Source of the DNA: Clusia tigrina
Lineage: Eukaryota > Arthropoda > Insecta > Diptera > Clusiidae
NCBI GenBank assembly: GCA_920105625.2
Contig: OV050032.1
Location: forward strand, 117,474,542 to 117,538,541
Reading direction: 5' to 3'
DNA: 64,000 nucleotides
Of the stretch, positions 1 to 11,600 are shown piece after piece. Numbering within the stretch: the first letter of the stretch is position 1; every line of letters begins with the position of its first letter. The position numbers and the translations under genes are program-made. The notes beneath the pieces are model-generated. The model made no database searches. It worked only from the letters and a program-made list of their open reading frames with translations, and was not told the origin of the DNA.

Positions 1-288
1 AGTTACAAGCATTTGTATGTTGCAAACTTTGATAGGTGTAGGACGTGCCGTATAGAAGTTGGGGGCATTTGAAGTTTTATCAGTGTTTGATTTGGGACTC
101 TAGGGTAGCATAGCTTTGTGCGATAGCTTTAATTGACAAGAGGCTAGAGTACTTTATTGTTTGAAGTTTTATCAGTGTTTGATTTAGGACTGTAGGGTAG
201 CAAAGCTTTGAGCGATAGCTTAAATTGACAAGAGGCTCGAGTACTGTATTGTTACAAAATTTGAAGGTTTTAGGACGCTCCAGTAAAA
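1..288 (+). repeat. Off-register composite monomer (288 bp)
   Basis: This unit is 288 bp rather than 196 or 392. A type D monomer runs normally to TTTATTGTT near 160. It then jumps back to the GTTTGAAG part of another monomer and repeats about 92 bases of the unit before the regular register resumes at 289. The two sides share GTT at the join. Compared with the related stretch 9,109-10,068, bases 1-160 and 161-660 lie at offsets of 9,108 and 9,408. The join therefore corresponds to a 300-base, out-of-phase deletion. Confidence 0.85.
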
Positions 289-1479
289 AGTTACAAGCAT
301 TTGTATGTTGCAAACTTTGATAGGTGTAGGATGTACCGTAAAGAAGTTAGGGGCGTTTGAAGTTTTATCAGTGTTTGATTTGGGACTCTAGGGAATCATA
401 GTTTTGAGCGATAGCTTAAATTGACAAGAAGCTTGGGTACTTCATTGTTACAAAATTTCAAGGTTTTATGACGCTCCAGTAAAAAGTTACAAGCATTTGA
501 ATTTTGCCAACTTTGATAGGTGTAGGACGTACCGTATAGAAGTTAGGGCCATTTAAAGTTTCATCAGTGTTTGATTTGGGACTCTAGGGTAGCATAGCTT
601 TGAGCGATAGCTTAAATTGACAAGAGGCTCGAGTACTTTATTGTTACAAAATTTCAAAGTTTTATGACGCTCCAGTAAAAAGTTACAAGCATTTGAATTT
701 TGCCAACTTTGATAGGTGTAGGACGTACCGTAAAGAAGTTAGGGGCGTTTGAAGTTTTATCAGTGTTTGATTTAGGACTGTAGGGTAGCAAAGCTTTGAG
801 CGATAGCTTAAATTGACAAGAGGCTCGAGTACTTTATTGTTACAAAATTTCAAGGTTTTATGAGGCTCCAGTAAAAAGTTACAAGCATTTGTATGTTGCA
901 AACTTTGATAGGTGTAGGACGTACCGTATAAAAGTTGGGGGCTTTTGAAGTTTTATCAGTGTTTGATTTGGGACTCTAGGGTAGCATAGCTTTGTGCGAT
1001 AGCTTAAATTGACAAGAGGCTAGAGTACTTTATTGTTACAAAATTTCAAGGTTTTATGACGCTCCAGTAAAAAGTTACAAGCATTTGTATGTTGCAAACT
1101 TTGATAGGTGTAGGACGTACCGTAAAGAAGTTAGGGGCGTTTGAAGTTTTATCAGTGTTTGATTTGGGACTCTAGGGTAGCATAGCTTTGTGCGATAGCT
1201 TAAATTGACAAGAGGCTAGAGTACTTTATTGTTACCAAATTTCAAGGTTTTATGGCGCTCCAGTAAAAAGTTACAAGCATTTGTATGTTGCAAACTTTGA
1301 TAGGTGTAGGTCGTACCGTAAAGAAGTTAGGGGCGTTTGAAGTTTTATCAGTGTTTGATTTGGGACTCTAGGGTAGCAAAGCTTTGAGCGTTAGCTTAAA
1401 TTGACAAGAGGCTCGAGTACTTTATTGTTACAAAATTTCAAGGTTTTAGGACGCTCCAGTAAAAAGTTACAAGCATTTG
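161..1479 (+). repeat. Higher-order block copy 1 (offset 2,940, 15 monomers)
   Basis: This stretch matches 3,101-4,419 at an offset of exactly 2,940 bases (15 x 196). Private variants are shared, including CTAGGGAATCATAG (391 and 3,331), AAGTTTCATCAG and GTTACCAAAT (1,231 and 4,171). The region 301-660 appears identical to 3,241-3,600. One monomer (about 661-857) does not match its counterpart, so a conversion or replacement has affected one of the copies. Confidence 0.8.
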
Positions 1480-3100
1480 TATGTTGCAAACTTTGATAGG
1501 TGTAGGACGTACCGTATAGAAGTTAGGGGCGTTTGAAGTTTTATCAGTGTTTGATTTGGGACTCAAGGGTAGCATAGCTTTGAGCGATAGCTTAAATTGA
1601 CAAGAGGCTCGAGTACTTTATTGTTACAAAATTTCAAGGTTTTATGACGCTCCAGTAAAAAGTTACAAGCATTTGAATTTTGCCAACTTTGATAGGTGTA
1701 GGACGTACCGTATTGAAGTTAGGGCCATTTAAAGTTTTATCAGTGTTTGAATTGGGACTCTAGGGTAGCATAGCTTTGAGCGATAGCTTAAATTGACAAG
1801 AGGCTCGAGTACTTTATTGTTACAAAATTTCAAGGTTTTATGAGGCTCCAGTAAAAAGTTACAAGCATTTATATGTTGCAAATTTTGATAGGTGCAGGAC
1901 GTACCGTATAGAAGTTGGGGGCATTTGAAGTTTTATCAGTGTTTGATTTGGGACTCTAGGGTAGCATAGCTTTGAGCGATAGCTTAAATTGACAAGAGGC
2001 TAGAGTACTTTATTGTTACAAAATTTCAAGGTTTTATGACGCTCCAGTAAACAGTTACAAGCATTTGTATATTGCAAACTTTGATAGGTGTAGGACGTAC
2101 CGTAAAGAAGTTAGGGGCGTTTGAAGTTTTATCAGTGTTTGATTTAGGACTCTAGGGTAGCAAAGCTTTGAGCGATAGCTTAAATTGACAAGAGGCTCGA
2201 GTACTGTATTGTTACAAAATTTGAAGGTTTTAGGACGCTCCAGTAAAAAGTTACAAGCATTTGTATGTTGCAAACTTTGATAGGTGTAGGATGTACCGTA
2301 AAGAAGTTAGGGCCGTTTGAAGTTTTTTCAGTGTTTGATTTGGGACTCTAGGGTAGCATAGTTTTGAGCGATAGCTTAAATTGACAAGAAGCTTGGGTAC
2401 TTCATTGTTACAAAATTTCAAGGTTTTATGACGCTCCAGTAAAAAGTTACAAGCATTTGAATTTTGCCAACTTTGATAGGTGTAGGACGTACCGTATAGA
2501 AGTTAGGGCCATTTAAAGTTTTATCAGTGTTTGATTTGGGACTCTAGGGTAGCATAGCTTTGAGCGATAGCTTAAATTGACAAGAGGCTCGAGTACTTTA
2601 TTGTTACAAAATTTCAAGGTTTTATGAGGCTCCAGTAAAAAGTTACAAGCATTTGTATGTTGCAAACTTTGATAGGTGTAGGACGTACCGTATAGAAATT
2701 GGGGGCATTTGAAGTTTTATCAGTGTTTGATTTGGGACTCTAGGGTAGCGTAGCTTTGAGCGATAGCTTAAATTGACAAGATGCTAGAGTACTTTATTGT
2801 TACAAAAATTCAAGGTTTTATGACGCTCCAGTAAAAAGTTACAAGCATTTGTATGTTGCAAACTTTGATAGGTGTAGGACGTACCGTAAAGAAGTTAGGG
2901 GCGTTTGAAGTTTTATCAGTGTTTGATTTGGGACTCTAGGGTAGCAAAGCTTTGAGCGATAGCTTAAATTGACAAGAAGCTCGAGTACTTTATTGTTACA
3001 AAATTTGAAGGTTTTAGGACGCTCCAGTAAAAAGTTACAAGCATTTGTATGTTGCAAACTTTGATAGGTGTAGGACGTACCGTAAAGAAGTTAGGGGCGT
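1480..3100 (+). repeat. Satellite segment with the first copy of a block recurring at 5.2-6.5 and 7.4-8.6 kb
   Basis: The part from about 1,671 to 2,944 matches 5,199-6,471 (offset 3,528, 18 monomers) and, through that, 7,355-8,627. Shared variants include GTATATTGCAAAC with GATTTAGGACTCTAGG, GTATAGAAATTGGGGG and GCTTTGAGCGATAG followed by AAGATGCTAGAG. The remainder is ordinary monomers. No other sequence is present. Confidence 0.7.
2055..2838 (+). repeat. 784-bp A-B-C-D tetramer, an example of the basic higher-order unit
   Basis: Four consecutive monomers carry linked variants. Type A has CCGTAAAGAAG, AGGGGCG, GCAAAGCTTTG and TTTTAGGACGCTCC. Type B has GGATGTACC, GCATAGTTTTG and AAGCTTGGGTACTTC. 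Type C has CATTTGAATTTTGCCAAC, AGGGCCATTTAAAG and TATGAGGCTCC. Type D has CCGTATAGAA, GGGGGCATTTG and GCTAGAGTAC. The next type A begins at 2,839, exactly 784 bases on. The same 784 step recurs, for example 7,739 to 8,523 to 9,307 and 10,875 to 11,659 to 12,443. The order is not perfect: A-A runs and missing members are common. The four-type classification was made by eye. Confidence 0.8.
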
Positions 3101-4419
3101 TTGAAGTTTTATCAGTGTTTGATTTAGGACTGTAGGGTAGCAAAGCTTTAAGCGATAGCTTAAATTGACAAGAGGCTCGAGTACTGTATTGTTACAAAAT
3201 TTGAAGGTTTTAGGACGCTCCAGTAAAAAGTTACAAGCATTTGTATGTTGCAAACTTTGATAGGTGTAGGATGTACCGTAAAGAAGTTAGGGGCGTTTGA
3301 AGTTTTATCAGTGTTTGATTTGGGACTCTAGGGAATCATAGTTTTGAGCGATAGCTTAAATTGACAAGAAGCTTGGGTACTTCATTGTTACAAAATTTCA
3401 AGGTTTTATGACGCTCCAGTAAAAAGTTACAAGCATTTGAATTTTGCCAACTTTGATAGGTGTAGGACGTACCGTATAGAAGTTAGGGCCATTTAAAGTT
3501 TCATCAGTGTTTGATTTGGGACTCTAGGGTAGCATAGCTTTGAGCGATAGCTTAAATTGACAAGAGGCTCGAGTACTTTATTGTTACAAAATTTCAAAGT
3601 TTTATGACGCTCCAGTAAAAAGTTACAAGCATTTGAATGTTGCCAACTTTGATAGGTGTAGGACGTACCGTATAGAAGTTAGGGCCATTTAAAGTTTTAT
3701 CAGTGTTTGATTTGGGACTCTAGGGTAGCATAGCTTTGAGCGATAGCTTAAATTGACAAGAGGCTCGAGTACTTTATTGTTACAAAATTTCAAGGTTTTA
3801 TGAGGCTCCAGTAAAAAGTTACAAGCATTTGTATGTTGCAAACTTTGATAGGTGTAGGACGTACCGTATAAAAGTTGGGGGCTTTTGAAGTTTTATCAGT
3901 GTTTGATTTGGGACTCTAGGGTAGCATAGCTTTGTGCGATAGCTTAAATTGACAAGAGGCTAGAGTACTTTATTGTTACAAAATTTCAAGGTTTTATGAC
4001 GCTCCAGTAAAAAGTTACAAGCATTTGTATGTTGCAAACTTTGATAGGTGTAGGACGTACCGTAAAGAAGTTAGGGGCGTTTGAAGTTTTATCAGTGTTT
4101 GATTTGGGACTCTAGGGTAGCATAGCTTTGTGCGATAGCTTAAATTGACAAGAGGCTAGAGTACTTTATTGTTACCAAATTTCAAGGTTTTATGGCGCTC
4201 CAGTAAAAAGTTACAAGCATTTGTATGTTGCAAACTTTGATAGGTGTAGGTCGTACCGTAAAGAAGTTAGGGGCGTTTGAAGTTTTATCAGTGTTTGATT
4301 TGGGACTCTAGGGTAGCAAAGCTTTGAGCGTTAGCTTAAATTGACAAGAGGCTCGAGTACTTTATTGTTACAAAATTTCAAGGTTTTAGGACGCTCCAGT
4401 AAAAAGTTACAAGCATTTG
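3101..4419 (+). repeat. Higher-order block copy 2 (offset 2,940, 15 monomers)
   Basis: This is the second copy of 161-1,479, with the same order of variant monomers. It contains the GTTACCAAAT and TATGGCGCTCC variants at 4,171-4,200, which recur again near 6,523 (12 monomers further on). Homology to the first copy stops where this copy enters a GAATTTTGCC (type C) monomer while the first enters a GTATGTTGC monomer. Confidence 0.8.
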
Positions 4420-6845
4420 AATTTTGCCAACTTTGATAGGTGTAGGACGTACCGTATCGAAGTTAGGGCCATTTAAAGTTTTATCAGTGTTTGAATTGGG
4501 ACTCTAGGGTAGCATAGCTTTGAGCGATAGCTTAAATTGACAAGAGGCTCGAGTACTTTATTGTTACAAAATTTCAAGGTTTTATGACGCTCCAGTAAAA
4601 AGTTACAAGCATTTGTATGTTGCAAACTTTGATAGGTGTAGGACGTACCGTAAAGAAGTTAGGGGCGTTTGAAGTTTTATCAGTGTTTGATTTGGGACTC
4701 AAGGGTAGCATAGCTTTGAGCGATAGCTTAAATTGACAAGAGGCTCGAGTACTTTATTGTTACAAAATTTCAAGGTTTTATGACGCTCCAGTAAAAAGTT
4801 ACAAGCATTTGAATTTTGCCAACTTTGATAGGTGTAGGACGTACCGTATCGAAGTTAGGGCCATTTAAAGTTTTATCAGTGTTTGAATTGGGACTCTAGG
4901 GTAGCATAGCTTTGAGCGATAGCTTAAATTGACAAGAGGCTCGAGTACTTTATTGTTACAAAATTTCAAGGTTTTATGAGGCTCCAGTAAAAAGTTACAA
5001 GCATTTGTATGTTGCAAATTTTGATAGGTGCAGGACGTACCGTATAGAAGTTGGGGGCATTTGAAGTTTTATCAGTGTTTGATTTGGGACTCAAGGGTAG
5101 CAAAGCTTTGAGCGTTAGCTTAAATTGACAAGAGGCTCGAGTACTTTATTGTTACAAAATTTCAAGGTTTTAGGACGCTCCAGTAAAAAGTTACAAGCAT
5201 TTGAATTTTGCCAACTTTGATAGGTGTAGGACGTACCGTATCGAAGTTAGGGCCATTTAAAGTTTTATCAGTGTTTGAATTGGGACTCTAGGGTAGCATA
5301 GCTTTGAGCGATAGCTTAAATTGACAAGAGGCTCGAGTACTTTATTGTTACAAAATTTCAAGGTTTTATGAGGCTCCAGTAAAAAGTTACAAGCATTTGT
5401 ATGTTGCAAATTTTGATAGGTGCAGGACGTACCGTATAGAAGTTGGGGGCATTTGAAGTTTTATCAGTGTTTGATTTGGGACTCTAGGGTAGCATAGCTT
5501 TGAGGGATAGCTTAAATTGACAAGAGGCTAGAGTACTTTATTGTTACAAAATTTCAAGGTTTTATGACGCTCCAGTAAAAAGTTACAAGCATTTGTATAT
5601 TGCAAACTTTGATAGGTGTAGGACGTACCGTAAAGAAGTTAGGGGCGTTTGAAGTTTTATCAGTGTTTGATTTAGGACTCTAGGGTAGCAAAGCTTTGAG
5701 CGATAGCTTAAATTGACAAGAGGCTCGAGTACTGTATTGTTACAAAATTTGAAGGTTTTAGGACGCTCCAGTAAAAAGTTACAAGCATTTGTATGTTGCA
5801 AACTTTGATAGGTGTAGGATGTACCGTAAAGAAGTTAGGGGCGTTTGAAGTTTTTTCAGTGTTTGATTTGGGACTCTAGGGTAGCATAGTTTTGAGCGAT
5901 AGCTTAAATTGACAAGAAGCTTGGGTACTTCATTGTTACAAAATTTCAAGGTTTTATGACGCTCCAGTAAAAAGTTACAAGCATTTGAATTTTGCCAACT
6001 TTGATAGGTGTAGGACGTACCGTATAGAAGTTAGGGCCATTTAAAGTTTTATCAGTGTTTGATTTGGGACTCTAGGGTAGCATAGCTTTGAGCGATAGCT
6101 TAAATTGACAAGAGGCTCGAGTACTTTATTGTTACAAAATTTCAAGGTTTTATGAGGCTCCAGTAAAAAGTTACAAGCATTTGTATGTTGCAAACTTTGA
6201 TAGGTGTAGGACGTACCGTATAGAAATTGGGGGCATTTGAAGTTTTATCAGTGTTTGATTTGGGACTCTAGGGTAGCGTAGCTTTGAGCGATAGCTTAAA
6301 TTGACAAGATGCTAGAGTACTTTATTGTTACAAAAATTCAAGGTTTTATGACGCTCCAGTAAAAAGTTACAAGCATTTGTATGTTGCAAACTTTGATAGG
6401 TGTAGGACGTACCGTAAAGAAGTTAGGGGCGTTTGAAGTTTTATCAGTGTTTGATTTGGGACTCTAGGGTAGCATAGCTTTGTGCGATAGCTTAAATTGA
6501 CAAGAGGCTAGAGTACTTTATTGTTACCAAATTTAAAGGTTTTATGGCGCTCCAGTAAAAAGTTACAAGCATTTGTATGTTGCAAACTTTGATAGGTGTA
6601 GGTCGTACCGTAAAGAAGTTAGGGGCGTTTGAAGTTTTATCAGTGTTTGATTTGGGACTCTAGGGTAGCAAAGCTTTGAGCGTTAGCTTAAATTGACAAG
6701 AGGCTCGAGTACTTTATTGTTACAAAATTTCAAGGTTTTAGGACGCTCCAGTAAAAAGTTACAAGCATTTGTATGTTGCAAATTTTGATAGGTGCAGGAC
6801 GTACCGTATAGAAGTTGGGGGCATTTGAAGTTTTATCAGTGTTTG
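4420..6845 (+). repeat. Satellite segment with first copy of an 11-monomer-offset block
   Basis: From about 4,690 to 6,471 this segment repeats at 6,846-8,627 with an offset of exactly 2,156 bases (11 monomers). Shared markers are GTATCGAAGTTAGGG, GAGCGTTAGC, AATTTTGATAGGTGCAGG and GAGGGATAGC. The copies are about 1.78 kb and so do not abut. The monomers between them (6,472-6,845) relate instead to 4,120-4,400. Confidence 0.75.
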
Positions 6846-8627
6846 ATTTGGGACTCAAGGGTAGCATAGCTTTGAGCGATAGCTTAAATTGACAAGAGGC
6901 TCGAGTACTTTATTGTTACAAAATTTCAAGGTTTTATGACGCTCCAGTAAAAAGTTACAAGCATTTGAATTTTGCCAACTTTGATAGGTGTAGGACGTAC
7001 CGTATCGAAGTTAGGGCCATTTAAAGTTTTATCAGTGTTTGAATTGGGACTCTAGGGTAGCATAGCTTTGAGCGATAGCTTAAATTGACAAGAGGCTCGA
7101 GTACTTTATTGTTACAAAATTTCAAGGTTTTATGAGGCTCCAGTAAAAAGTTACAAGCATTTGTATGTTGCAAATTTTGATAGGTGCAGGACGTACCGTA
7201 TAGAAGTTGGGGGCATTTGAAGTTTTATCAGTGTTTGATTTGGGACTCAAGGGTAGCAAAGCTTTGAGCGTTAGCTTAAATTGACAAGAGGCTCGAGTAC
7301 TTTATTGTTACAAAATTTCAAGGTTTTAGGACGCTCCAGTAAAAAGTTACAAGCATTTGAATTTTGCCAACTTTGATAGGTGTAGGACGTACCGTATCGA
7401 AGTTAGGGCCATTTAAAGTTTTATCAGTGTTTGAATTGGGACTCTAGGGTAGCATAGCTTTGAGCGATAGCTTAAATTGACAAGAGGCTCGAGTACTTTA
7501 TTGTTACAAAATTTCAAGGTTTTATGAGGCTCCAGTAAAAAGTTACAAGCATTTGTATGTTGCAAATTTTGATAGGTGCAGGACGTACCGTATAGAAGTT
7601 GGGGGCATTTGAAGTTTTATCAGTGTTTGATTTGGGACTCTAGGGTAGCATAGCTTTGAGGGATAGCTTAAATTGACAAGAGGCTAGAGTACTTTATTGT
7701 TACAAAATTTCAAGGTTTTATGACGCTCCAGTAAAAAGTTACAAGCATTTGTATATTGCAAACTTTGATAGGTGTAGGACGTACCGTAAAGAAGTTAGGG
7801 GCGTTTGAAGTTTTATCAGTGTTTGATTTAGGACTCTAGGGTAGCAAAGCTTTGAGCGATAGCTTAAATTGACAAGAGGCTCGAGTACTGTATTGTTACA
7901 AAATTTGAAGGTTTTAGGACGCTCCAGTAAAAAGTTACAAGCATTTGTATGTTGCAAACTTTGATAGGTGTAGGATGTACCGTAAAGAAGTTAGGGGCGT
8001 TTGAAGTTTTTTCAGTGTTTGATTTGGGACTCTAGGGTAGCATAGTTTTGAGCGATAGCTTAAATTGACAAGAAGCTTGGGTACTTCATTGTTACAAAAT
8101 TTCAAGGTTTTATGACGCTCCAGTAAAAAGTTACAAGCATTTGAATTTTGCCAACTTTGATAGGTGTAGGACGTACCGTATAGAAGTTAGGGCCATTTAA
8201 AGTTTTATCAGTGTTTGATTTGGGACTCTAGGGTAGCATAGCTTTGAGCGATAGCTTAAATTGACAAGAGGCTCGAGTACTTTATTGTTACAAAATTTCA
8301 AGGTTTTATGAGGCTCCAGTAAAAAGTTACAAGCATTTGTATGTTGCAAACTTTGATAGGTGTAGGACGTACCGTATAGAAATTGGGGGCATTTGAAGTT
8401 TTATCAGTGTTTGATTTGGGACTCTAGGGTAGCGTAGCTTTGAGCGATAGCTTAAATTGACAAGATGCTAGAGTACTTTATTGTTACAAAAATTCAAGGT
8501 TTTATGACGCTCCAGTAAAAAGTTACAAGCATTTGTATGTTGCAAACTTTGATAGGTGTAGGACGTACCGTAAAGAAGTTAGGGGCGTTTGAAGTTTTAT
8601 CAGTGTTTGATTTGGGACTCTAGGGTA
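6846..8627 (+). repeat. 11-monomer-offset block, second copy
   Basis: This is a near-identical repeat of about 4,690-6,471 at offset 2,156. The homology ends at the GCATAG/GCAAAG difference (6,472 versus 8,628). There the second copy instead follows the older relative at 2,839-3,034, so the block is a mosaic of at least two parents. Confidence 0.75.
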
Positions 8628-11600
8628 GCAAAGCTTTGAGCGATAGCTTAAATTGACAAGAAGCTCGAGTACTTTATTGTTACAAAATTTGAAGGTTTTA
8701 GGACGCTCCAGTAAAAAGTTACAAGCATTTGTATGTTGCAAACTTTGATAGGTGTAGGATGCACCGTAAAGAAGTTAGGGGCGTTTGAAGTTTTATCAGT
8801 GTTTGATTTGGGACTCTAGGGTAGCATAGTTTTGAGCGATAGCTTAAATTGACAAGAAGCTTGGGTACTTCATTGTTACAAAATTTTAAGGTTTTATGAC
8901 GCTCCAGTAAAAAGTTACAAGCATTTGAATTTTGCCAACTTTGATAGGTGTAGGACGTACCGTATAGAAGTTAGGGCCATTTAAAGTTTTATCAGTGTTT
9001 GATTTGGGACTCTAGGGTAGCATAGCTTTGAGCGATAGCTTAAATTGACAAGAGGCTCGAATACTTTATTGTTACAAAATTTCAAGGTTTTATGAGGCTC
9101 CAGTAAAAAGTTACAAGCATTTGTATGTTGCAAACTTTGATAGGTGTAGGACGTGCCGTATAGAAGTTGGGGGCATTTGAAGTTTTATCAGTGTTTGATT
9201 TGGGACTCTAGGGTAGCATAGCTTTGTGCGATAGCTTAAATTGACAAGAGGCTAGAGTACTTTATTGTTACAAAATTTCAAGGTTTTATGACGCTCCAGT
9301 AAAAAGTTACAAGCATTTGTATGTTGCAAACTTTGATAGGTGTAGGACGTACCGTAAAGAAGTTAGGGGCGTTTGAACTTTTATCAGTGTTTGATTTGGG
9401 ACTCTAGGGTAGCAAAGCTTTGAGCGATAGCTTAAATTGACAAGAGGCTCGAGTACTTTATTGTTACAAAATTTCAAGGTTTTAGGACGCTCCAGTAAAA
9501 AGTTACAAGCATTTGTATGTTGCAAACTTTGATAGGTGTAGGACGTACCGTAAAGAAGTTAGGGGCGTTTGAAGTTTTATCAGTGTTTGATTTAGGACTG
9601 TAGGGTAGCAAAGCTTTGAGCGATAGCTTAAATTGACAAGAGGCTCGAGTACTGTGTTGTTACAAAATTTGAAGGTTTTAGGACGCTCCAGTAAAAAGTT
9701 ACAAGCATTTGTATGTTGCAAACTTTGATAGGTGTAGGATGTACCGTAAAGAAGTTAGGGGCGTTTGAAGTCTTATCAGTGTTTTATTTGGGACTCTAGG
9801 GAATCATAGTTTTGAGCGATAGCTTAAATTGACAAGAAGCTTGGGTACTTCATTGTTACAAAATTTCAAGGTTTTATGACGCTCCAGTAAAAAGTTACAA
9901 GCATTTGAATTTTGCCAACTTTGATAGGTGTAGGACGTACCGTATAGAAGTTAGGGCCATTTAAAGTTTCATCAGTGTTTGATTTGGGACTCTAGGGTAG
10001 CATAGCTTTGAGCGATAGCTTAAATTGACAAGAGGCTCGAGTACTTTATTGTTACAAAATTTCAAGGTTTTATGAGGCTCCAGTAAAAAGTTACAAGCAT
10101 TTGTATGTTGCAAACTTTGATAGGTGTAGGACGTACCGTATAAAAGTTGGGGGCATTTGAAGTTTTATCATTGTTTGATTTGGGACTCTAGAGTAGCATA
10201 GCTTTGTGCGATAGCTTAAATTGACAAGCGGCTAGAGTACTTTATTGTTATAAAATTTCAAGGTTTTATGACGCTCCAGTAAAAAGTTACAAGCATTTGT
10301 ATGTTGCAAACTTTGATAGGTGTAGGACGTACCGTAAAGAAGTTAGGGGCGTTTGAAGTTTTATCAGTGTTTGATTTGGGACTCTAGGGTAGCATAGCTT
10401 TGTGCGATAGCTTAAATTGACAAGAGGCTAGAGTACTTTATTGTTACAAAATTTCAAGGTTTTATGACGCTCCAGTAAAAAGTTACAAGCATTTGTATGT
10501 TGCAAACTTTGATAGGTGTAGGACGTACCGTAAAGAAGTTAGGGGCGTTTGAAGTTTTATCAGTGTTTGATTTGTGACTCTAGGGTAGCAAAGCTTTGAG
10601 CGATAGCTTAAATTGACAAGAGGCTCGAGTACTTTATTGTTACAAAATTTCAAGGTTTTAGGACGCTCCAGTAAAAAGTTACAAGCATTTGTATGTTGCA
10701 AACTTTGATAGGTGTAGGACGTACCGTAAAGAAGTTAGGGGCGTTTGAAGTTTTATCAGTGTTTGATTTGGGACTCAAGGGTAGGATAGCTTTAAGCGAT
10801 AGCTTAAATTGACAAGAGGCTCGAGTACTTTATTGTTACAAAATTTCAAGGTTTTAGGACGCTCCAGTAAAAAGTTACAAGCATTTGTATGTTGCAAACT
10901 TTGATAGGTGTAGGACGTACCGTAAAGAAGTTAGGGGCGTTTGAAGTTTTATCAGTGTTTGATTTAGGACTGTAGGGTAGCAAAGCTTTGAGCGATAGCT
11001 TAAATTGACAAGAGGCTCGAGTACTGTATTGTTACAAAATTTGAAGGTTTTAGGACGCTCCAGTAAAAAGTTACAAGCATTTGTATGTTGCAAACTTTGA
11101 TAGGTGTAGGATGTACCGTAAAGAAGTTAGGGGCGTTTGAAGTTTTATCAGTGTTTGATTTGGGACTCTAGGGTAGCATAGTTTTGAGCGATAGCTTAAA
11201 TTGACAAGAAGCTTGGGTACTTCATTGTTACACAATTTCAAGGTTTTATGACGCTCCAGTAAAAAGTTACAAGCATTTGAATTTTGCCAACTTTGATAGG
11301 TGTAGGACGTACCGTATAGAAGTTAGGGCCATTTAAAGTTTTATCAGTGTTTGATTTGGGACTCTAGGGTAGCATAGCTTTGAGCTATAGCTTAAATTGA
11401 CAAGAGGCTCGAGTACTTTATTGTTACAAAATTTCAAGGTTTTATGAGGCTCCAGTAAAAAGTTACAAGCATTTGTATGTTGCAAACTTTGATAGGTGTA
11501 GGACGTACCGTATAAAAGTTGGGGGCATTTGAAGTTTTATCAGTATTTGATTTGGGACTCTAGGGTAGCATAGCTTTGTGCGATAGCTTAAATTGACAAG

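Noticed and set aside
2839..3057. Recurrent open frame of about 72 codons on the antisense strand of over 100 monomers
   Set aside because: It starts with TTG and has no in-frame ATG. It is longer than one monomer, so neighbouring frames overlap by 23 bases, and 196 is not divisible by three, so the frame cannot continue. No ribosome-binding site, domain or family resemblance is seen. Its recurrence follows from repeat copying.
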